Below are positions 28,129 to 37,761 of a DNA stretch of 64,000 nucleotides, piece by piece (the stretch's first letter is position 1; each line of letters begins with the position of its first letter). Below the pieces are notes generated by a model that did no database searches, was not told the origin of the DNA, and worked only from the letters and a program-made list of their open reading frames with translations. A program made the translations under genes and the position numbers. Origin of the DNA: Flavobacteriaceae bacterium CG2_30_31_66 (GTDB lineage: Bacteria > Bacteroidota > Bacteroidia > Flavobacteriales > Flavobacteriaceae); contig MNYM01000010.1 of assembly GCA_001873065.1 (NCBI GenBank), forward strand, positions 1 through 64,000, in the 5' to 3' direction.

Positions 28129-28144
28129 TACTTTTGCAAAAGTA
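28129..28144. promoter_or_regulatory. Palindrome made of two opposed -7 boxes
   Basis: TACTTTTGCAAAAGTA is a perfect 16-bp palindrome. Each half is a TAnnTTTG box, one pointing at the ABC-F gene (ATG at 28186) and one at the DUF983 gene (ATG at 28108). No strong -33 TTG at 19 bp for either. The two promoters would occupy the same DNA. Confidence 0.55.
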
Positions 28145-28185
28145 AAATTTTTTAAACTTTAATTACGTAACAATTATTACATTTT

Positions 28186-30105
28186 ATGTTAAACGTTCAT
28201 AACTTATCAGTGACTTTCATGGGAACTGATTTATTTTCTGGCATTACTTTCAAACTAAATAAAGGTGATAGAATTGGATTGATTGGAAAAAACGGCGCTG
28301 GAAAATCAACACTCTTAAAAGTGCTTTCAAAAGATATTGAAAGTAGTGCAGGAACAATGGCTTTTGATAAAGATGTAAGAATTGGTTTCCTTCGTCAAGA
28401 TATTGATTTTGTGGAAGGAAGAACCATTTTAGAAGAAGCCTATCAAGCTTTTGAAGAAATCAAAGAAATTGAACTAAAACTAGAAGGAATCAACGAACAA
28501 TTGGTCACAAGAACTGATTATGAAAGCGAAGGATACTCTCAATTAATTCATGATTTAACGGATTTAACTGAACGTTATGAGCTATTAGGAGGTTATAATT
28601 ACCAAGGAGATACTGAGAAAATTTTGCAAGGGTTGGGTTTTCAAAGAGAAGATTTTGATAAACTAACAGATACGTTTTCTGGTGGATGGAGAATGCGAAT
28701 TGAATTGGCAAAATTACTATTACAAAACAACGATATTTTGTTGCTTGATGAACCAACAAACCATTTGGATATTGAATCTATTATTTGGTTAGAAAACTTT
28801 TTGAAAAATTATTCTGGTGCCATAGTCCTAGTTTCTCACGATAAAATGTTCCTAGACAACGTAACCAATAGAACTATTGAAATTTCTTTGGGTCAAATTT
28901 ATGACTACAAAAAACCCTATTCTCAATTCCTAGAATTGCGTGGAGAAATCAAAGAAAAACAGTTACAAGCTCAAAAAAATCAGGAAAAAGAAATCAAAGC
29001 AAAACAACAACTAATTGATAAATTCCGAGCAAAAGCTAACAAAGCTGCTATGGCGCAATCACTCATCAAACAGTTGGATAAAGTGGAGCGAATTGAAGTG
29101 GACCAGGATGATAACGCTGTGATGAATGTACGATTTGCAATCTCAAAAGAACCTGGAAGAATCATTGTAGAAGCTGAAAATGTTTCAAAATATTATGGCG
29201 ATAAAAAGATTTTAGAAAATGTAAACCTGCTGATTGAACGCAATAGTAAAATTGCTTTTGTAGGTCAAAACGGACAAGGAAAATCTACGTTGGCGAAAAT
29301 GATGGTAGGCGAAATTCCATTTAAAGGGCACTTAAAATTAGGTCACAATGTACAAGTTGGTTATTTTGCACAAAATCAATCAGAATATTTGCCACCCGAA
29401 AAAACAGTGTTGGAAATCATGGAAGATACTGCAACTGACGGCAATAGAATGCGGGTAAGAGACTTATTAGGTTCGTTTTTGTTTGGAGGAGATGCCGTGG
29501 ATAAAAAAGCAAAAGTACTTTCAGGAGGAGAACGTAATAGATTGGCTTTGTGCAAGTTATTGTTGCAGCCATTCAATGTTTTGATTATGGATGAGCCTAC
29601 AAACCACTTGGATATTGCCTCAAAAAACGTATTGAAAGAAGCCTTAAAACAGTTCAATGGCACCTTGATTTTGGTTTCTCACGATCGTGAATTTTTACAA
29701 GGATTAACCACCACAGTTTATGGGTTTAAAGACCATATCATCAAAGAATATTTGGGCGATATTGATTATTTCTTAGAGCAACACAAAATGGAAAGTTTGC
29801 GTGATGCAGAAAAAAGAACCATTATCAAAGAAGAAAAATCCAACGAAAAATCTGCAGCATTGCTGTTGTCAAAAGACCAAGAAAAAGATCTTAAAAAACT
29901 CAATAACAAAATTTCAAGAATAGAAACTGAAATTTCAGATTTGGAATTAGCTATCGAAAAATTAGATGCTGATTTGGAAAAAGATTATGCTGAAGTATCC
30001 GTAAGACCAAACTTTTTTGAAAACTATAATGCCAAAAAAGCAAAAATCGAAAAATTAATGCACGAATGGGAACAACTTGAAGAGCAAGTTGAAAGTATTT
30101 CTTAA
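28186..30105 (+). CDS. ABC-F family ATPase
   Basis: A 639-residue soluble protein with two ATP-binding cassettes and no membrane segment, which in this family acts on the ribosome (translation factor or antibiotic protection). Cassette 1 has GKNGAGKST (about 37-45), FSGGWRMRIELAKLLL and LLLDEPTNHLD. Cassette 2 has GQNGQGKST (about 361), LSGGERNRLALCKLLL and LIMDEPTNHLD. The charged inter-domain linker (about 240-310) is the P-site-tRNA interacting arm region. The C-terminal 100 residues are a predicted coiled coil. The exact subgroup (Uup, EttA-like or other) is not decided. Confidence 0.95.
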   Translation: MLNVHNLSVTFMGTDLFSGITFKLNKGDRIGLIGKNGAGKSTLLKVLSKDIESSAGTMAFDKDVRIGFLRQDIDFVEGRTILEEAYQAFEEIKEIELKLEGINEQLVTRTDYESEGYSQLIHDLTDLTERYELLGGYNYQGDTEKILQGLGFQREDFDKLTDTFSGGWRMRIELAKLLLQNNDILLLDEPTNHLDIESIIWLENFLKNYSGAIVLVSHDKMFLDNVTNRTIEISLGQIYDYKKPYSQFLELRGEIKEKQLQAQKNQEKEIKAKQQLIDKFRAKANKAAMAQSLIKQLDKVERIEVDQDDNAVMNVRFAISKEPGRIIVEAENVSKYYGDKKILENVNLLIERNSKIAFVGQNGQGKSTLAKMMVGEIPFKGHLKLGHNVQVGYFAQNQSEYLPPEKTVLEIMEDTATDGNRMRVRDLLGSFLFGGDAVDKKAKVLSGGERNRLALCKLLLQPFNVLIMDEPTNHLDIASKNVLKEALKQFNGTLILVSHDREFLQGLTTTVYGFKDHIIKEYLGDIDYFLEQHKMESLRDAEKRTIIKEEKSNEKSAALLLSKDQEKDLKKLNNKISRIETEISDLELAIEKLDADLEKDYAEVSVRPNFFENYNAKKAKIEKLMHEWEQLEEQVESIS

Positions 30106-30228
30106 TTGATTTTAAAGTAATTATAGGGTTTTATAAAAATCAAACTTTATACTACTCTATTTTTTTGTCCTCATTGTGACTTTTGTGAAACTACTAAATC
30201 ATCAATATTATTTTAATTTACTTTTGAT

Positions 30229-31182
30229 TTGGAAACAAAAAATGATTTTTTTAATGACCCAATTTTAGTAAGAACCCAACAAATCTCTCTCCCAATTTTA
30301 GAAGAAAAAGGTGTTGAATTGTGTATCAAAAGAGAAGACGAAATTCATCCTTTTGTATCTGGAAATAAATTTCGAAAACTAAAATACAATCTCTTAGAAG
30401 CTCAAAATCATCAGAAAAAAACAATCCTTACGTTTGGTGGTGCTTTTTCAAATCATATTGTAGCGACTGCTGTTGCTGGAAAAATAATGGGTTTTAATAC
30501 TATTGGCGTTATTAGAGGTGATGAATTAGTCATAGATTTTAATAAAACAATTCAAGGAAATTCTACTTTACAAAAAGCCCAAAAAGATGGAATGAAATTC
30601 GAATTTGTGTCAAGAGAAGATTATAAAACAAAAACCTCAAAAACTTTTCTAAGGAAACTAAAAGAGAAATTTGGCGATTTTTATTTGATTCCCGAAGGAG
30701 GCACTAATGAATTGGCCATCAAAGGTTGTGAAGAGATTTTAACAACCCAAGATTCAAATTTCGATTATATTTGTTGTGCAATTGGAACAGGAGGCACCAT
30801 TGCAGGATTGATTAATGCTTCATTGAAACATCAAAAAGTGATTGGATTTCCTGCTTTGAAAGGCGATTTTTTAAGCAAAGAAATTGAAAAATATGCAACT
30901 AAAAACAATTGGTATTTGCAAACTGAGTATCATTTTGGTGGTTATGCAAAATACAACTCAACATTAATTCGTTTTATCAATGAATTTAAAAATAAAACAA
31001 CAGTATTGCTTGACCCAGTTTATACCTCAAAAATGCTATTTGGTTTGTTGGAAATGATTAAAAACAATAACTTTGAAAAAGGAACAAAAATCCTAGTAAT
31101 TCACACTGGAGGTTTGCAGGGAATTTCAGGATTTAATAAAAAAATAAAAAATAAAAATGAAGAAATTATCTTTTTAAAATGA
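30229..31182 (+). CDS. ACC deaminase/D-cysteine desulfhydrase-like PLP enzyme
   Basis: A 317-residue fold-type-II PLP enzyme. The lysine-binding motif SGNKFRKLKYNL, the phosphate/asparagine motif GGAFSNHI and the glycine-rich PLP phosphate loop AIGTGGTIAG are all visible. In-frame stop TAA lies at 30214, and the first usable start is TTG at 30229; no ATG precedes the conserved core, so a TTG start is likely. It could be a D-cysteine desulfhydrase or an ACC deaminase; residues that separate the two were not judged. It overlaps the next gene by ATGA (31179-31182). Confidence 0.88.
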   Translation: METKNDFFNDPILVRTQQISLPILEEKGVELCIKREDEIHPFVSGNKFRKLKYNLLEAQNHQKKTILTFGGAFSNHIVATAVAGKIMGFNTIGVIRGDELVIDFNKTIQGNSTLQKAQKDGMKFEFVSREDYKTKTSKTFLRKLKEKFGDFYLIPEGGTNELAIKGCEEILTTQDSNFDYICCAIGTGGTIAGLINASLKHQKVIGFPALKGDFLSKEIEKYATKNNWYLQTEYHFGGYAKYNSTLIRFINEFKNKTTVLLDPVYTSKMLFGLLEMIKNNNFEKGTKILVIHTGGLQGISGFNKKIKNKNEEIIFLK

Positions 31183-32006
31183 ATGTAAGACATGTGATTT
31201 TTTGTTTGAGTGCGTTGGTAATTTCAAGTTGTGCTTCAAAGAAAACTGTGGTAAAACCTAAAAAAAAACAAACCATAACTGTTGTTGAAGATGAACCAAA
31301 AAAATTGCCATCGGTTAAAGAAAAGAAACACGTTGAAGAATTAAAAGACAAAAAAGAAAACCACAACAAATACACGCTCGAATATATTCAAAGATTTGCG
31401 CCAATTGCTGTGAGAAAAATGCATGTGCACAAAATTCCAGCAAGCATTACACTTGCACAAGGTGTCTTAGAATCTGGCAGTGGACGAAGTGTGTTGGCAC
31501 TAAAATCCAACAATCATTTTGGAATTAAATGTCACACAAATTGGACGGGAGAAAGCGTAACTCATGATGATGATGAAAAAGGGGAATGTTTCAGAAAATA
31601 CCAATACCCTGAAACGTCGTATGATGATCATGCTGCTTTTTTAACGCAAAGAAAACGCTACGCATTTCTTTTTTCATTCAAAACAGAGGACTATAAAAAA
31701 TGGGCAAGAGGTTTGAAAGATGCAGGCTATGCTACTGATGTTAATTATCCTGAAAAAATTATCAAAATCATTGAAGATTATGAATTATATGAGTTTGACA
31801 AAATAAAGAAAGACGACCCAAAATATGCGATTTCCAATATAAAATATGAAGAAATAATCAAAAAAGAAACTACTTATGAGGTAAAAAAAGGAGACACCTT
31901 ATATTCTATTTCAAAGCGATTTGCGATTTCATTAGACGAGTTAAAAAAACGAAATAACCTAAAAGACGATATCATTTCTCTAGGTCAAAAACTTATTATT
32001 CAATAA
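31179..32006 (+). CDS. Lipoprotein N-acetylglucosaminidase (GH73-like) with LysM domain
   Basis: A 275-residue peptidoglycan hydrolase. The lipoprotein signal ends in LVISSCAS (Cys18). A Lys-rich spacer follows to about residue 70. The glucosaminidase domain has PASITLAQGVLESGSGRS, with the catalytic Glu after GVL, then NNHFGIKCH and the YDDHAAFLTQRKRY helix. The C-terminal LysM reads TYEVKKGDTLYSISKRFAIS and binds glycan strands. It likely remodels the cell wall from the outer or inner membrane. It is coupled to the PLP enzyme by 4-bp overlap and to the next gene by a 4-bp gap. Confidence 0.94.
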   Translation: MNVRHVIFCLSALVISSCASKKTVVKPKKKQTITVVEDEPKKLPSVKEKKHVEELKDKKENHNKYTLEYIQRFAPIAVRKMHVHKIPASITLAQGVLESGSGRSVLALKSNNHFGIKCHTNWTGESVTHDDDEKGECFRKYQYPETSYDDHAAFLTQRKRYAFLFSFKTEDYKKWARGLKDAGYATDVNYPEKIIKIIEDYELYEFDKIKKDDPKYAISNIKYEEIIKKETTYEVKKGDTLYSISKRFAISLDELKKRNNLKDDIISLGQKLIIQ

Positions 32007-32010
32007 AAAT

Positions 32011-32526
32011 ATGCCAATCATAAAATCCGTAAACGGAAAATCACCTCAAATTCCTGAAGATTGTTACATTGCTGAAAATGCAACTATTGTTGGAGAAGTT
32101 ATCGTTGGGAAACAATGCAGTATCTGGTTCAATGCTGTGATTAGAGGTGATGTCCATTATATCAAAATGGGTAATAAAGTAAATATTCAAGATGGTGCTG
32201 TGATTCATGCGACTTACCTAAAATCTCCTACCAATATTGGCAATAATGTTTCTATTGGTCACAACGCGATTGTGCATGGTTGCACGATTCACGACAATGT
32301 TTTGGTAGGAATGGGTGCCATTATTATGGATGATTGCATTATCGAATCAAACTCAATTATTGCTGCTGGTGCTGTTGTCACTAAAAATACGATTGTTGAA
32401 AGTGGAAGTATTTATGCAGGCGTTCCTGCAAAAAAAGTAAAAGACATTTCTCCGGAATTAATTTCAGGGGAAATTGACAGAATTGCTAACAACTACGTGA
32501 AATATTCAAGTTGGTTTAAAGAGTAA
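32011..32526 (+). CDS. Gamma carbonic anhydrase-like hexapeptide protein
   Basis: A 171-residue left-handed beta-helix protein of the YrdA/PaaY/CaiE group, usually a trimer with a metal between subunits. Hexapeptide repeats run through the whole chain. Metal-ligand-type histidines are seen in VIHAT and SIGHNAIVHG. The C-terminus GSIYAGVPAKKVKDIS caps the helix. It is third in a tight run with the PLP enzyme and the GH73 lipoprotein, though no biochemical link between these is known. Actual carbonic anhydrase activity is uncertain in this group. Confidence 0.93.
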   Translation: MPIIKSVNGKSPQIPEDCYIAENATIVGEVIVGKQCSIWFNAVIRGDVHYIKMGNKVNIQDGAVIHATYLKSPTNIGNNVSIGHNAIVHGCTIHDNVLVGMGAIIMDDCIIESNSIIAAGAVVTKNTIVESGSIYAGVPAKKVKDISPELISGEIDRIANNYVKYSSWFKE

Positions 32527-32543
32527 TGAATTTTTTTTACAAA

Positions 32544-32581
32544 TTATAAACCCAATTTCACGAATGAAATTGGGTTTATAA
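32544..32581. terminator. Bidirectional terminator
   Basis: A 17-bp perfect stem containing AAACCCAATTTCA and its complement around a CGAA tetraloop. It lies between convergent genes, 18 bp after the hexapeptide gene and 21 bp from the stop of the Spy-like gene. Confidence 0.88.
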
Positions 32582-32601
32582 ACAAACTAATTAATCAAAT
32601 A

Positions 32602-33096
32602 TTACTTTCTATTTTGTTGGTTTTGCATATTTCCACGATTATTTCCAAAATTGCTTCCTGAATTGTTTCGATTGTCCATCATTTTTTTTCCTTGCATTTT
32701 TTTAACCATTGCCAATTTTTCAAACTTTTCGAATTGTTCTTTGGTCAATACTTCTTTCATTTTTGTTTTCATCATAATTTGATGATCTAACCGTTGATTT
32801 TGCATGGCAAAAAGTTCATCAGCTGATGGTTTTTGTTTGTTGACTCTTGCCGCTTTCATTTTTTCCATGTTTGCAATTCTTTGATTAGCTTGAGCTTGCA
32901 ATAATGGTTTGATTTGATTTTGCTGTTTTTCACTCAAATCTAAATTTAAAGTCATTCGTTTTAGAGCCAACATAGTGTGTTGTTCAACGCTAAATTCAGG
33001 TCTGTTTTGTAATCCTTTTTGATTTTTGTTTTGTTGTGCATTTGCAGTAAACGTTACTGCTATTGCCATCATTAAGATGCTTGCGAAAGTTTTCAT
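32602..33096 (-). CDS. Periplasmic Spy/CpxP-like protein
   Basis: A 164-residue exported protein. The signal peptide is MKTFASILMMAIAVTFTANA with cleavage before Gln. The mature part is helical and very rich in Lys, Met and Gln: LNLDLSEKQQNQIKPLL, then MKEVLTKEQFEKFEKL, which resembles the LTxxQ repeats of Spy/CpxP chaperones. The last 25 residues are Asn/Gly/Arg-rich and likely disordered. It may protect periplasmic proteins or sense envelope stress. Divergent from the MscS gene. Confidence 0.75.
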   Translation of the reverse strand: MKTFASILMMAIAVTFTANAQQNKNQKGLQNRPEFSVEQHTMLALKRMTLNLDLSEKQQNQIKPLLQAQANQRIANMEKMKAARVNKQKPSADELFAMQNQRLDHQIMMKTKMKEVLTKEQFEKFEKLAMVKKMQGKKMMDNRNNSGSNFGNNRGNMQNQQNRK

Positions 33097-33197
33097 TTTT
33101 ATTATTTATATTTTTTATTGATACCTCTTTGACTAATAAAAAAACAAAAGGTTTAACTTTACCGCAGCTTTTAACAAGCGATTAACAGCAATCAACC

Positions 33198-34838
33198 ATG
33201 AAAAAAATCATTTTTTTATTCTTTTTTATTTCTTTGAATGCAAAAGCTCAAGAAACTATCAAAGTAGATTTAAGCAATCCAAATGCGACTATTTACACAC
33301 ATTTATATTTTCTGCAAGACGACACCTATGAACCAGCAAAAGCTGCAAAAACGATGTTTGGGTTGACTTCGAAAATTGCTATTGACAAGGCAATAAAGCT
33401 GAAAAAAATATTGGATGGCAAGGGTTTATTTGTTGATTTCAATAAAATTCCTAATGATCCTAATTTTAACGATACTATTGGTTACGTTCGAGTTTACAAA
33501 TATGTATTGTTTCCAAAAAGAATGCCTCAAGTTTATGTAGAGAAAATCAATGGAAAATGGTATTATTCACCAGAAACTATCTCCGAAATCGATGCAATTT
33601 ACAACCAAGTTTTTCCATGGTATGTGCACAAATTACAACAAATCATTCCTAATTTAGGACATAAAAAAGCATTTGGATTTGAACTTTGGCAATTTATAGG
33701 AGTTGTTTTGATGTTTATTATATCTGTATTAATTTTTTTAATCGTAAAAAAACTTTCTTATTGGGTATTACAAGCCCTTCAAGAAAAAATCACACTTGTT
33801 GTCTCAAATAACGAAGACAAATTGATGCTCAAAAGACTTGCACATCCAATTAGCTTGGTGATTGGTATCAAATTTATTGATATTATTTTTCCAGCATTGC
33901 AATTTTCTTTAAACATCAATACCTGGGTATTTTTACTTTTAAACATTGCAAAAGCTATTTTTTGGGTGTATATGCTGCTAAAATTGGTCAAAGTAATTAT
34001 GCATGTTTATAGTGAATATACTGCAAAAACCGATAGTAAACTAGATGACCAATTGGTGCCCATTCTTAATAATTTTTTAACAGGAATTGTGTTTGTTTAT
34101 GGGTTTTTTAAAATTCTAACACTTTTTGGTGTTGATGCAACAACATTATTAGCGGGAGCTACCATTGGTGGTTTGGCATTTGCCTTGGCCTCTCAAGACA
34201 CCGTAAAAAACTTGATTGGAACTATCATGATTTTTCTTGACAAACCCTTTCATATTGGTGATTGGATAGTAACCACTGAACTAGAAGGTACTGTAGAAAA
34301 AGTAGGTTTCAGATCAACAAGAGTGAGAGCTGCAGACACTTCAATTTTTCAAATTCCTAATAGTAGATTATCTGAAATCGTGATCAATAATAAAGGATTA
34401 TTGCTTTTCAGAAGATATAACACCGAGTTAGGTTTACGCTATGACACACCACCTGAATTAATTGAAGCATTTGTAGAAGGTGTAAGAAAAATAATTATTT
34501 CGCATCCTAAAACCAGTTCTGAAATGTTTAATGTAGAGTTTGTTGCTTTTGGTGATTCTGCATTATTGATTATGGTCAATGTATATTTTAAAAGTTTGGC
34601 TTGGGGAGATGAACAATCATCAAAACACAAACTTCATATTGGTATTATTCAACTTGCGAAAGAATTGGGCGTTGATTTTGCATTTCCATCAACCACAGTT
34701 ACCATCGAAAATTTTCCCGAAAAAGTTGGACTCAACCCAAAATATAACACAAATCCAGAAACTATTGGAGCATCAATCTCAAAAGTGCTCGCACAATTTG
34801 AAACAGACAATCCTATTGATGAGGAAAAAGATTTTTAG
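33198..34838 (+). CDS. MscS-family mechanosensitive ion channel
   Basis: A 546-residue inner-membrane channel that opens under membrane tension. It starts with a cleavable signal peptide (MKKIIFLFFFISLNAKA) and a periplasmic domain of about 140 residues. Several transmembrane helices follow at about 170-345. The pore-lining helix lies in the Gly/Ala-rich stretch GATIGGLAFALASQDTVKN, then the beta domain with GDWIVTTELEGTVEKVGFRS and FQIPNSRLSE. The C-terminal alpha/beta vestibule is complete. Much longer than E. coli MscS because of the periplasmic domain. Confidence 0.95.
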   Translation: MKKIIFLFFFISLNAKAQETIKVDLSNPNATIYTHLYFLQDDTYEPAKAAKTMFGLTSKIAIDKAIKLKKILDGKGLFVDFNKIPNDPNFNDTIGYVRVYKYVLFPKRMPQVYVEKINGKWYYSPETISEIDAIYNQVFPWYVHKLQQIIPNLGHKKAFGFELWQFIGVVLMFIISVLIFLIVKKLSYWVLQALQEKITLVVSNNEDKLMLKRLAHPISLVIGIKFIDIIFPALQFSLNINTWVFLLLNIAKAIFWVYMLLKLVKVIMHVYSEYTAKTDSKLDDQLVPILNNFLTGIVFVYGFFKILTLFGVDATTLLAGATIGGLAFALASQDTVKNLIGTIMIFLDKPFHIGDWIVTTELEGTVEKVGFRSTRVRAADTSIFQIPNSRLSEIVINNKGLLLFRRYNTELGLRYDTPPELIEAFVEGVRKIIISHPKTSSEMFNVEFVAFGDSALLIMVNVYFKSLAWGDEQSSKHKLHIGIIQLAKELGVDFAFPSTTVTIENFPEKVGLNPKYNTNPETIGASISKVLAQFETDNPIDEEKDF

Positions 34839-34928
34839 AGAAAATATAAATGATGTTAAGGTTTTGAGTGATTGATATTTTGATTTTAAATTAGAACTTC
34901 ATCAACTAAAATTGAAGATAAATATATT

Positions 34929-36107
34929 TTAATAAACAATTAATTTATTCACAATTAGAATTTTACCAATTTTTAGAGTGATAATTTTTAAACCCATTCC
35001 TAAATTATTTGCAGGTGTTTCAATAGTATTTATTGCAAAGTTTTTCTTTAACAATAACTTTCCTGTGATATCAAAAATAGAAATCGCTGCAGTTTCTTGT
35101 GAGTTAAAATCCTTGTTTCTAACCGTCATTTTTATGATTTCATTGCCCGACAAAACTGCTTTTTCCAAGAATACCAATGGTTTATTTTCTAATAAACTTT
35201 CCATCAAATTAAGGGTTGCATTGTTTACTGAAACTACTTCGATTTTGTCAATGATTCCTTGTTCAAATTTGATAGCATTATTTCATGATTGCAGTGTAGT
35301 GATGAAATGAAAACTTGATGGATTGCCTACTTGGTAACAATAACCGTTTGATTGCGGCAATTTTATGGTTTCCACTTCGGAATTATTAACAATAATTTTT
35401 AAATCATAAATAGTTGGATTTAAATAATACACTTTTACTAAATAAGAAGTGGTTTCTTGTGCTGAAATTCCATCAAAAATGATAGAAGATCCAGAAGATG
35501 TGACATTAACAGCGATACCTCCTGAAGCATTTTCACAAGTTATTTGCGAACCATTATGGATAGCAGATTCTGCCTCAAAAGAAATCTCTGAAGGTGAAGT
35601 TGCGTCTCATGTACTATTATCAGCGCCAATATTGGTGATTAATCTAAGTACATGACAAAAAATTGAACAAGATGTCTTCCAATAATTTAAAACCTGTTAT
35701 CAAGAATCTTCATAGGAAATCTAATCCCATACACTTACAGCTCTTTTTCCATGTTTTTTAATTTCAATTTTTTAAATTTTTTGATTCAAAAAAATAGCTC
35801 CTGAACATCCAATATCAGCAAATTAATTGTCTCTATTAATGACATCTGGCACCTATCTTCTAAACCAAATACCTACTCTTTCAATATCCGTAAAATAACA
35901 ATTTTCAATCAAAACATAATTTGAAAAAAGCATCCAAAAAATAAATACCACTTGTTCTAGTATTATCAAAAGACTTGTTGTCACTTTGCTGATAAAGTGC
36001 CAGAATTAGCATCATCTCCTTCAGAGCTACTAAAATAATAGGTAGTTTGTGCTGAGCTAAAAGATGCTAAAAAAAGGAAGACAAATAAAAGTATTCTTTT
36101 GAAACAT
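34929..36107 (-). pseudogene. Decayed T9SS-exported carbohydrate-active protein (beta-helix, CBM6-like, sorting domain)
   Basis: Reading the minus strand from an ATG at 36107 gives the start of a signal peptide. After a one-base frameshift the frame continues RILLFVFLFLASFSSAQTT, then YYFSSSEGDDANSGTLSA, the usual start of right-handed beta-helix enzymes. Further relics include NYVLIENCYFTDIERVGIWF (beta-helix rung) between stop codons. From about 35640 downward a CBM6-like domain is readable (ISFEAESA, NGSQITCENASGG, YLVKVYYLNPT), interrupted by TGA at 35607-35609 and 35283-35285. The end, FDITGKLLLKKNF and GLKIITLKIGK, is a type A T9SS sorting domain. The gene is dead, with frameshifts, stops and internal loss. 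Confidence 0.85.
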
Positions 36108-36298
36108 AATTTATTATGTTTTAATTTTTATAAAAATACAATTAGATTACTATTTGAACTAGGTGTAATTGCTAAAAATAAGGGTTTTTGGCTTTAGGCT
36201 GTTGAATTTTATCTTTTGGCTATAACTTTCAAACTTTTAAACAATTTCCAAAAACTTATGTGATATTAGAAATGCTTTTATTTTCTTTGTAAAACAAT

Positions 36299-37423
36299 AT
36301 GAAAATACAACGCATCACTTATTTGTCTTTAGGAACAAATCTTGGAGATAAAATCGAAAATCTTCAACAAGCTATTGAAAATATTGCCGAAAAAGTGGGT
36401 GATATTCGAAAAATTTCTAGTGTGTATCAAACAGCTTCTTGGGGTTTTGAAAGTGATGATTTTTATAATATTTGCTTAGAAGTTTCTACCTATCACGCTC
36501 CCGAATTATTGATAAAGATTTTGTTGGAAATTGAAACAAATTTGGGTAGAAAAAGAATCAATTCAACTATTTATTTTGATAGAAATATAGACATTGATAT
36601 TTTGCTGTTTGATGATGAAATTATTTTTTCTGAATCACTCATTGTACCTCATCCTAAAATGTTATTGCGAAAATTTGTAATGGTACCTTTGGTTGAAATT
36701 GCGCCTACTTTTTTTCATCCGATTGAAAAAAAACAACACGTTATTTGTTTGCAACATTGTGAAGATACTTCCGAAATTGTCAAAACCGATATTCAGCTGA
36801 AACGACCAATTCCTATTGTAGAAAAGTACAATTATATTGCGATTGAAGGAAATATTGGCGCTGGAAAAACCTCCTTATCAAAAATGATGTCTGATGAATT
36901 TAATGCGAAAATCATTTTAGAGCGTTTTGCGGACAATCCTTTTTTGCCAAAATTCTATGAAGACAAGGATCGTTTTGCTTTCCCTTTGGAAATGAGTTTT
37001 TTGGCTGATAGGTATCAACAATTGAGTGACGATTTGGCACAATTAGACTTGTTTCAAAACCTGATTGTCTCAGACTATTATATTTTTAAATCTTTGATTT
37101 TTGCGCAAATAACGCTTCAAAAAGAAGAATATTTGTTATATAGAAAAATGTTTGATATCATGTATAAAGAAATCACAAAACCAGATTTGTACGTGTATTT
37201 AACCCAAAACACCTCCCGGCTTTTAGAAAATATTAAAAAAAGAGGCAGAAAATATGAGCAAAATATTGAAGAAAACTATCTTCAAAAAATTCATGATGGT
37301 TATAAAAACTTTATCAGCACCCAACCCAACTTACATGCTGTAGTGATCGATGTTTCTGATATTGATTTCGTAAATGAACCCGAAGATTATCAAACGATTA
37401 TCAATCAAATTAAAAAGGCTTAA
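36299..37423 (+). CDS. folK: Bifunctional HPPK (FolK) - deoxynucleoside kinase fusion
   Basis: A 374-residue two-domain cytosolic enzyme. Residues 1-160 are 6-hydroxymethyl-7,8-dihydropterin pyrophosphokinase of folate synthesis: YLSLGTNLGDKIENL at the start, SSVYQTASWGF, and NIDIDILLFDD for magnesium. Residues about 178-374 are a deoxynucleoside kinase: P-loop GNIGAGKT (184-191), then the ERFADNPFLPKFYED and SFLADRYQQLSDDL motifs. There is no internal stop, and the linker is short. Fusions of this kind occur in Bacteroidota. It converges on gldC with a 4-bp overlap. Confidence 0.95.
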   Translation: MKIQRITYLSLGTNLGDKIENLQQAIENIAEKVGDIRKISSVYQTASWGFESDDFYNICLEVSTYHAPELLIKILLEIETNLGRKRINSTIYFDRNIDIDILLFDDEIIFSESLIVPHPKMLLRKFVMVPLVEIAPTFFHPIEKKQHVICLQHCEDTSEIVKTDIQLKRPIPIVEKYNYIAIEGNIGAGKTSLSKMMSDEFNAKIILERFADNPFLPKFYEDKDRFAFPLEMSFLADRYQQLSDDLAQLDLFQNLIVSDYYIFKSLIFAQITLQKEEYLLYRKMFDIMYKEITKPDLYVYLTQNTSRLLENIKKRGRKYEQNIEENYLQKIHDGYKNFISTQPNLHAVVIDVSDIDFVNEPEDYQTIINQIKKA

Positions 37424-37761
37424 TTTCCTTTTTTAATCTTTAAGTTTTCAGCAAAATATTCACAGAAATCTCTCATGGTTTCACTCATTATACGATCATT
37501 CGTTGCACGTTCATAAGAATCCGCCATCGAAACCAATGTTTGATGATAAAATTGTTTCATTTCGTCAACAGGCATATCTTTCGTCCATAAATCCATACGC
37601 AACGTATCTTTTTTTTGATGATCCCACACTGAAATCATCACTGCTTTTGAAGGTTGATTTTCAATTCCACCATCTTTTGCGGTCCAAGAAATGTTATCAG
37701 GAATCTTATTTTCATCCAATGCTATTTTGAAATTTACTTCTGTGTTGTGAAAAATTGCCAT
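37420..37761 (-). CDS. gldC: Gliding motility protein GldC
   Basis: A 113-residue soluble protein. The sequence from NTEVNFKIALDENKIPDNI through WTAKDGG and MSETMRDFCEYFAENLK matches GldC. It has no signal peptide and is probably cytoplasmic or membrane-associated. In Flavobacterium johnsoniae, gldC loss impairs but does not abolish gliding; the biochemical role is unknown. Its ATG overlaps the last base of the gldB stop codon, so the two are coupled. Confidence 0.92.
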   Translation of the reverse strand: MAIFHNTEVNFKIALDENKIPDNISWTAKDGGIENQPSKAVMISVWDHQKKDTLRMDLWTKDMPVDEMKQFYHQTLVSMADSYERATNDRIMSETMRDFCEYFAENLKIKKGN

